Source of the DNA: Verrucomicrobiia bacterium
Lineage (GTDB): Bacteria; Verrucomicrobiota; Verrucomicrobiia; Opitutales; Opitutaceae
NCBI GenBank assembly: GCA_030424825.1
Contig: JAUHWE010000288.1
Location: forward strand, 1 to 6,383
DNA length: 6,383 nucleotides
Direction of reading: 5' to 3'
Part shown: piece by piece, positions 1 to 4,038 of the stretch
Layout: each line of letters begins with the position of its first letter
Numbering within the stretch: position 1 is the stretch's first letter
Position numbers and translations under genes: made by a program
The notes under the pieces: model-generated
What the model was told of the DNA's origin: nothing
The model's input: only the letters and a program-made list of their open reading frames with translations
Database searches by the model: none

Positions 1-1224
1 CCGTGCGTGGGCAAAGGACTCCAGTGTATCCAAGTGATTGTGCTCGATTTCTAACAGCTGGCGTTGAGCATCCATTAGGGCGACAAAGCTGATTTGCCCA
101 TTCTGATGGGCCACTTGAGTTTCCTCAAGTTGAGCTTGGGCTAGTTCGATCACCTCTTTCCGGTAGCTTTGTATGCTGTTTCGGAGATCTTCCATTTCGT
201 GCCTAGCGTGTTCGATTTCGTGGAGCACTCGCAGTTTAATTGCTGCGGCCTTCATGTGGGACTGATCTCGGGCGATTCGCTGTTCTCTTGCTCGTAGCTC
301 GCCTTTTTTTCGCAATGGAATCGGAATGGACATACCAACTCCGATGAAGCGATCAGTTTCCAATCCATTGGGTTGATCGATTCCTCGTTCGTTTTCCCAG
401 AAAATACTCGCGGTGATGTCTTCCCAGTTTTCGGACTCAGCCAACGCGATTTCCGCTTCGGCGGAATGGGCATTGAGGATAGCCAATTGAAAGTCTGGGT
501 GGCGCTCGAATAGTAGATTGTCGAACGCAAGAGAATCCTCCTCGATGTCGATCTTGCTATTTATGACGAACGATAATTCCTCCTCTGAGGGAAGGCCCAG
601 TAGAGGTTCTAAGGAGTGGACAAGGTGGTTGCGTTCGTTGGTCAGTCGATTGATTTCCTGTTCAAGGGAACGGGCCTCCAGAGTTGCCTGGTTGGCTTCC
701 AGGTGGGAAAACTCTCCCTGGCCAACACGTGATCGCATAAACGTCGCGATTTCTTCTGCCTTGGCCCAAAGTCGCTCCAGTGATGTCTTTCGCGTATCGG
801 ATATTTGGATCTCCAAGGCGATTTCGCTGATCGAATGAGCGATAGCGAATTCCTGCTTTTTGACTTCAGTCTTAGCCTTGGCGATATCGACCCGCGAGAC
901 GTCTTTGGCCCGTTTGAGACGATTCGCCAGCGGGAATTTTTGAGAGAACCCGATGCCGAAGGCGTGTTCGCCTTCGTCATTAAATAAAAAGTCACTCGCG
1001 TAGTCGACCTTGACTGATGGGTTGGACCGAACGCCCGTTCTGTCGAATCTCGCTTCTGCGAGTTCGATCGACAGTCTTGCCGCCCGAAGGTCCGCGTTGT
1101 TTTCTAAAGCGAATGCGATCGCCGTGGCCCGATCCCATTCTGTTGGGAGCGAGCGGTCTGGCTGACCTTTTGAAAGTGTAATGAATAGTAATGTGGCAGC
1201 GAAGGCTGCGATTCGTTTATGCAT
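1..1224 (-). CDS. TolC-family outer-membrane metal efflux protein (CusC/CzcC-like), 3' end cut by window edge
   Basis: Translating the minus strand from the ATG at 1224 gives 408 codons with no stop down to base 1, so the C-terminus is missing, probably only a few tens of residues judging by typical CzcC lengths of about 420. Residues 1-20 (MHKRIAAFAATLLFITLSKG) look like a Sec signal peptide. The rest is largely charged helical heptad-like sequence, as in the outer-membrane efflux protein (OEP) fold, with two internally related halves. Residues about 93-108 (FSQKFPLANRLKRAKD) and 295-308 (GVGMSIPIPLRKKG) match the conserved proline/basic motifs at the start of each OEP strand-helix repeat. 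The late motif NGQISFVALMDAQRQL (about 376-391) matches the family's G-x-S-x-x-x-L-D-A-Q-R signature. AGGA at 1231-1234 lies six bases before the ATG. By family, it would form the outer-membrane duct of an RND pump for Cu/Ag or Co/Zn/Cd; the metal cannot be told from this protein. It is downstream of the small secreted protein at 1325-1756, probably in the same transcript. Confidence 0.88.
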   Translation of the reverse strand, partial: MHKRIAAFAATLLFITLSKGQPDRSLPTEWDRATAIAFALENNADLRAARLSIELAEARFDRTGVRSNPSVKVDYASDFLFNDEGEHAFGIGFSQKFPLANRLKRAKDVSRVDIAKAKTEVKKQEFAIAHSISEIALEIQISDTRKTSLERLWAKAEEIATFMRSRVGQGEFSHLEANQATLEARSLEQEINRLTNERNHLVHSLEPLLGLPSEEELSFVINSKIDIEEDSLAFDNLLFERHPDFQLAILNAHSAEAEIALAESENWEDITASIFWENERGIDQPNGLETDRFIGVGMSIPIPLRKKGELRAREQRIARDQSHMKAAAIKLRVLHEIEHARHEMEDLRNSIQSYRKEVIELAQAQLEETQVAHQNGQISFVALMDAQRQLLEIEHNHLDTLESFAHAR

Positions 1225-1284
1225 AGGAAATCCTGATTCTGATGAAGCAAAGCGCAGGGACTTAAGTGAGTCTCTGACGGATCA

Positions 1285-1306
1285 GTCCCCTGACAAAGAA
1301 GGGGAC
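1285..1306 (-). other. Intercistronic inverted repeat (possible RNA hairpin)
   Basis: A perfect 7-bp inverted repeat, gtcccct (1285-1291) and aggggac (1300-1306), encloses an 8-base loop in the 100-base gap between the secreted His/Cys-rich protein gene and the TolC-family gene. It is GC-rich but has no following T-run on either strand, so it does not look like an intrinsic terminator. It could be an RNA-processing or stabilising hairpin that sets relative expression of the two genes; that is inference. Confidence 0.45.
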
Positions 1307-1324
1307 GCTACTCGAATCAGGATA

Positions 1325-1756
1325 TCAGCAACGAATCTGGACGATCTTGGCGAAGCGACGGCTTTTGTTTTCCGTCAATACTCTAAACGCAGGAGGTCTT
1401 GCCGCGTCCTTTAGCGATGCGTCGATTTGTCTTATTGTGTAGGCATTTGATGCCAATTGGATCGAAGGGGCCTTGGCATTCGAGCGATCGCTACTAGACG
1501 ATAGGTCCTCTAGCTCGGAATCGTCCAATACGACGTCTTTGCAATCAGGGTCTTCATGCGTGAGATCCTGGCTGGATCGATTTTCAGGGGAGTCCTGATG
1601 TACGCAAGATGCATGGGTTTCTTTCTCGTGGGCGTTATGTGCAACGACGTGACCAAAACCATCATCATGCGAGCAGAGCAACTGCACTCCCGCATTCGCA
1701 GCGGTGATGCTGCAAACCATGGAAAACAGTGCGATGATGGAAAGAAGGCGTTTCAC
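1325..1756 (-). CDS. Small secreted His/Cys-rich protein, putative periplasmic metal-binding protein
   Basis: This is a 143-residue protein I cannot assign to a named family. The start is GTG at 1756: in-frame TAA (1763-1765) and TAG (1766-1768) stand just upstream, and the next Met is residue 13, inside the signal peptide. No clear Shine-Dalgarno is visible. Residues 1-22 form a signal peptide (MKRLLSIIALFSMVCSITAANA) with a plausible cut after Ala-Asn-Ala. The mature N-terminal half is metal-ligand rich, with Cys28, 51 and 72 and His30, 36, 40, 43, 48, 53 and 67, including CSHDD, HNAHE and HEDPDC. A Ser/Asp/Glu-rich stretch (about 74-92) follows, then a basic, His-free tail ending in a C-terminal Cys143. 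It is the first gene of the apparent unit leading into the TolC-type gene, 100 bases downstream. I infer a periplasmic metal-binding accessory or sensor for the efflux system; direct evidence is only composition, export signal and position. Confidence 0.75.
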   Translation of the reverse strand: MKRLLSIIALFSMVCSITAANAGVQLLCSHDDGFGHVVAHNAHEKETHASCVHQDSPENRSSQDLTHEDPDCKDVVLDDSELEDLSSSSDRSNAKAPSIQLASNAYTIRQIDASLKDAARPPAFRVLTENKSRRFAKIVQIRC

Positions 1757-1782
1757 AATAGGTTACTACGGTTTCGGAATGA

Positions 1783-1812
1783 ATAATACTGAGAACGGGT
1801 TCAAGTTTTAAA
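1783..1812 (-). promoter_or_regulatory. Candidate promoter for the secreted protein/TolC unit, with imperfect dyad in the spacer
   Basis: On the minus strand, TTTAAA (1812-1807) and TATTAT (1788-1783) are 18 bases apart and about 27 bases ahead of the GTG start, giving a possible -35/-10 pair with a weak -35. The spacer holds an imperfect dyad centred on GAACCCGTTC (ACTTGAAC-CC-GTTCTCAGT, symmetrical apart from one inserted base). Dyads inside a slightly long spacer are the layout of MerR-family metal-sensor promoters, but no MerR gene is in this window and the sequence alone does not prove a site. Confidence 0.3.
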
Positions 1813-1969
1813 TTCAATTAGCGGCTAACGGCCCCACCAGACCCAGTTGCGCTGAGCGATAGTCGAGAACCGTATAACAATGAATCTTGTGTATTGCACC
1901 CGTGAGAATTGAAGGGGTGACTCTACTCTGCACCGACGCGTGTGAGGATAACGGCGCGAATACTCTCCT

Positions 1970-2545
1970 CTAGGGCCCTTTGCCGAGGTAGTGATTGAGG
2001 GAGGGAAAGTGCTGAAGCTCTTTGCCTTCTAGTAGCGACCAAGGGGAGAAAGAGTCGAATCGGGTATTAGCTTTTCCGTTGCAGGCGTTTGCAAAGTCAT
2101 TCCAGTCAATCCAATCGATGGCGGCAACTTCGGTTGTATTGGGAATCGGTTGTTGGCGGCAAAAGCCAATGAATACGGGGCAGATCTCGTTCTCGACGAT
2201 TCCTTGAAATTCGGCTCGGTATCGAAAATCGGGCAAGGCGAGCTCGAGTTCGATCTTGTCAATTCCAAGTTCCTGGCGAACGCGTCGACAGGCGGCAGCG
2301 TAGTGTGATTCACCTGGGGCAGGGTGACCGCAACAGGCATTTGACCAAATTCCGGGCCAGGTCTTTTTGGAGAATGCTCGCTGTTGGGCCAGCATTTTTC
2401 CGTTTCCATCAAACAGGAAAATGGAAAACGCGCTATGGAGGGGTGTATCCGCAGTATGGACGCGAGACTTCGGCATGTTGCCAATGGAGCGCCCTGCGTC
2501 ATTCAATAAGACGACTTGTTCGATCATGTTCGATTCTTGCGACAT
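1970..2545 (-). CDS. idi: Isopentenyl-diphosphate delta-isomerase, type I
   Basis: This cytosolic metalloenzyme interconverts isopentenyl and dimethylallyl diphosphate in isoprenoid synthesis. The 191-residue product aligns along its length with the E. coli enzyme (182 residues) and has the Nudix-like type I fold. From the first Met, the metal ligands are His30 and His37 (HTADTPLH), His74, Glu118 and Glu120 (VENEICPVF), with Glu92 in RRVRQELG. Catalytic Cys72 lies in TWPGIWSNACCGHP, and the active-site Tyr (FRYRAE) and Trp (FSPW, 166-169) are present, so it should be active. The start is uncertain: ATG at 2545 has AGG only two bases upstream, with an in-frame TAG two codons before it. ATG at 2527 (residue 7) aligns better with the E. 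coli N-terminus but has no good ribosome site. It stands alone, divergent from dmeR and 213 bases from the next minus-strand gene. No other isoprenoid gene is nearby. Confidence 0.95.
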   Translation of the reverse strand: MSQESNMIEQVVLLNDAGRSIGNMPKSRVHTADTPLHSAFSIFLFDGNGKMLAQQRAFSKKTWPGIWSNACCGHPAPGESHYAAACRRVRQELGIDKIELELALPDFRYRAEFQGIVENEICPVFIGFCRQQPIPNTTEVAAIDWIDWNDFANACNGKANTRFDSFSPWSLLEGKELQHFPSLNHYLGKGP

Positions 2546-2685
2546 TACCTATCTAGATTCGCCGTTTGGAGCCATGGGGGTGATTTGAAACAAAACAGCC
2601 TTACGAAACAATCTCATTCTGGCTTTTTATGATGTAGACCGATAGGCGCGTTTCCCCATCCCTCGGAAAGGGCTTGTTTTACCTA

Positions 2686-2702
2686 TGAACTTTAAAGGTT
2701 CA
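2686..2702. promoter_or_regulatory. 17-bp quasi-palindrome between idi and dmeR, possible second operator
   Basis: TGAACTTTAAAGGTTCA reads nearly the same on both strands: seven of eight pairs match around a central A (2694), with only the sixth pair mismatched (T opposite G). It ends three bases before the TTGACG taken as the -35 of dmeR and is unrelated in sequence to the dmeR operator. It is positioned for a dimeric regulator acting on dmeRF or on the divergent idi promoter. The regulator is unknown. Confidence 0.4.
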
Positions 2703-2704
2703 AC

Positions 2705-2740
2705 TTGACGAACTAATACCATACCCTACTATGGTATAAT
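2705..2740 (+). promoter_or_regulatory. Likely dmeRF promoter, overlapping the operator and abutting the start codon
   Basis: TTGACG (2705-2710) is a good -35 element. The nearest reasonable -10 is TATGGT (2730-2735) at 19 bases, predicting transcription starting almost on the ATG at 2741. A perfect TATAAT (2735-2740) directly touches the ATG but is 24 bases from TTGACG and would start transcription inside the gene. No Shine-Dalgarno precedes the ATG. Either reading points to a very short or absent 5' leader. Confidence 0.45.
2716..2737. promoter_or_regulatory. Operator for the CsoR/RcnR-family repressor (DmeR-type)
   Basis: A perfect 8-bp inverted repeat, ATACCATA (2716-2723) and TATGGTAT (2730-2737), has a 6-base centre, CCCTAC. 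The build, AT-rich TATGGTA-type arms around a short C/G-containing centre, matches operators known for the CsoR/RcnR family, including the DmeR site upstream of dmeRF in rhizobia. It lies between the -35 and the start codon of the repressor gene, so bound protein would block RNA polymerase. Metal binding would release it. Site identity is inferred from symmetry, position and family knowledge. Confidence 0.75.
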
Positions 2741-3016
2741 ATGGCACATTTGGCTACCGAGAACGCAAAGCTTATCGCTCGTGTTAGGCGTCTGAAAGGG
2801 CAACTTGAAGGAGTTGAACGCATGTTGACTGAGGGTGAAGACTGCTTCGCGATCCTCCAAAATACAGCTGCTTGCCGAGGGGCTCTCAATGCCCTCACAA
2901 AGGAACTGATTTTGAGCCACATCGAGCATCATTTGATCGAGAGTGACGATGTCAGTGACGAGATTCGCGATACGGGGAAGGAGATTCAGAGCATCGTTAA
3001 GAGCTATTTGAAATGA
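2741..3016 (+). CDS. dmeR: CsoR/RcnR-family metal-responsive repressor, DmeR-like (Ni/Co type)
   Basis: This 91-residue all-helical cytosolic DNA-binding repressor is typical in length for the DUF156 (CsoR/RcnR/FrmR) family. The early motif KLIARVRRLKGQLEGVERML (about 10-29) is the family's conserved first helix with DNA-contacting basic residues. RGALNALTKELILSHIEHHL (46-65) is the second. His3, Cys35, His60 and His64 are all in register and equal the Ni/Co ligands of E. coli RcnR, rather than the x-Cys-His-Cys set of copper CsoR. Needing His3 also supports the ATG at 2741 as the start, despite the lack of a Shine-Dalgarno. Cys45 and His63 are additional potential ligands. Its stop overlaps the start of the cation exporter gene (ATGA, 3013-3016), so the two are co-translated, and the inverted repeat at 2716-2737 is the expected binding site. 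I expect autorepression relieved by Co or Ni; formaldehyde sensing (FrmR) is less likely given the transporter partner. Confidence 0.88.
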   Translation: MAHLATENAKLIARVRRLKGQLEGVERMLTEGEDCFAILQNTAACRGALNALTKELILSHIEHHLIESDDVSDEIRDTGKEIQSIVKSYLK

Positions 3017-3948
3017 AAGCTCATGGAGAAAATCACGAGATGCTTGTAGGGCATCAGCGTGGTGAGCGTTCGACGAAGATCGTGATCGCCATCACCGCCA
3101 TCATGATGGTCGGGGAGATTGCCTCGGGGATTCTTTTCGGTTCGATGGCTTTGCTTGCCGACGGTTGGCACATGTCAACCCATGTAGCCGCGTTTGGCAT
3201 CACGTTGTTCGCCTATTGGTATGCTCGCAAACACGCGGGAGATCCCTTTTATAAATTTGGCACGGGCAAGGTGAGTGTCCTTGGCGGGTTTGCGAGTGCA
3301 GTCGCGCTAGTGGTCGTCGCCTTCGTTATGGCGTTTGAGTCAATCGCCCGCTTTTTTTCACCCGAGGAGATTCTTTTTGATGAAGCGATTGTCGTCGCGA
3401 TCATTGGTCTCGTCGTGAATTTGAGCTGTGCCAAGATTCTGCATGATAGTGGGCACAGTCATGGACACTCGCACGATGAGGATAACCACCACCACCACCA
3501 TCACGAACACCACGATCACAATTTAAAGGCGGCCTATCTTCATGTGCTCGCGGATGCGCTGACTTCTGTATTCGCTATTGTGGCACTATTGGTTGGTAAA
3601 TTCTATGGTTTACTATGGCTTGATGCGTTGATGGGAATTGTTGGGGCTGCGGTTATTACGAAATGGGCGTGGAGTCTGCTTTCAGACACTTCCGCTATTC
3701 TACTTGATGGGGGCGAGTTCGGTGACCAAGAAGCAGAAATTCGGAAGCTTGTGGGGACGGAAAACGAATCGATAAAGGCAAGTATTCGTCTTTGGAAAGT
3801 GGCCCCGCAGCACTTTGCGACAGCCATTCATACGACAGGTTCACCCGCTGAATTAGCCTCGATTAGGTCAAAACTGAGACAGGTCCCTTGGATTACCTAC
3901 AGTTCGATCGAGATCGTAGCGGACGGGGTCGACACAGGGAGTAATTAG
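3013..3948 (+). CDS. dmeF: DmeF-like cation diffusion facilitator (Co/Ni efflux), His-rich loop
   Basis: This 311-residue inner-membrane cation/proton antiporter of the CDF family exports divalent metal from the cytosol. Six membrane helices can be placed at about 23-43, 47-70, 88-112, 123-143, 173-196 and 200-222, followed by the cytoplasmic C-terminal domain (about 225-311). Helix 2 has ADGWHMSTH, giving His53 and His57 where many zinc CDFs have HxxxD. Helix 5 has HVLADALTSV, giving His177 and Asp181. The loop between helices 4 and 5 (144-169) is packed with His, including a six-His run (159-164), as expected for metal capture. FGTGK (82-86), FGSMALLADGWHM and the H-x-x-L-V-G-H-x-x-x-E-R N-terminus resemble DmeF of Cupriavidus and rhizobia. 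The gene starts inside the repressor's stop codon, so translation is probably coupled. Co/Ni preference is inferred from the repressor's ligand set and DmeF similarity; Zn or Cd transport is not excluded. Confidence 0.92.
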   Translation: MKAHGENHEMLVGHQRGERSTKIVIAITAIMMVGEIASGILFGSMALLADGWHMSTHVAAFGITLFAYWYARKHAGDPFYKFGTGKVSVLGGFASAVALVVVAFVMAFESIARFFSPEEILFDEAIVVAIIGLVVNLSCAKILHDSGHSHGHSHDEDNHHHHHHEHHDHNLKAAYLHVLADALTSVFAIVALLVGKFYGLLWLDALMGIVGAAVITKWAWSLLSDTSAILLDGGEFGDQEAEIRKLVGTENESIKASIRLWKVAPQHFATAIHTTGSPAELASIRSKLRQVPWITYSSIEIVADGVDTGSN

Positions 3949-3970
3949 CCAAGAGACCTAGCAGATTGAA

Positions 3971-4008
3971 AACGTAGAGCCAATCACTACCTGTCTTACG
4001 TTCCAGGT
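3971..4008. terminator. Weak hairpin region between convergent dmeF and copper ATPase genes
   Basis: The 90-base gap holds two overlapping, mutually exclusive inverted repeats: AACGTA (3971-3976)/TACGTT (3997-4002) with a 20-base loop, and ACCTG (3989-3993)/CAGGT (4004-4008) with a 10-base loop. On the plus strand an ATTTTGT stretch follows about six bases after the second. Neither is a strong intrinsic terminator, but something here should end both convergent transcripts. Confidence 0.25.
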
Positions 4009-4038
4009 TCTGCCATTTTGTATAAGATAGGGAGACCT

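Noticed and set aside
252..995. Short reading frames on both strands within the left 1 kb, suggesting a broken gene.
   Set aside because: They are shadows: the continuous minus-strand frame from 1224 to the left edge has no stop and shows clear TolC-family motifs, so the gene is intact.
1897..1919. CACCC/GGGTG inverted repeat downstream of idi as a terminator.
   Set aside because: Arms are only 5 bp with a 13-base loop and no T-run on the minus strand; too weak to annotate.
1813..1969. Intergenic stretch with a GCGGCTAACGGCC segment, considered as an integron attC site or other recombination site.
   Set aside because: The core-site consensus (RYYYAAC/GTTRRRY) is not met and no paired arm was found; no gene or RNA is recognised here.
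1944..1970. GAGGA/TCCTC repeat just after the idi stop as a terminator.
   Set aside because: Arms are only 5 bp with a 17-base loop and no U-tract; compatible with chance.
2731..2739. ATG-GTA-TAA mini-ORF inside the dmeR operator, as a possible uORF.
   Set aside because: It has no ribosome site, and the likely transcription start is at or after it, so it is probably not on the mRNA.
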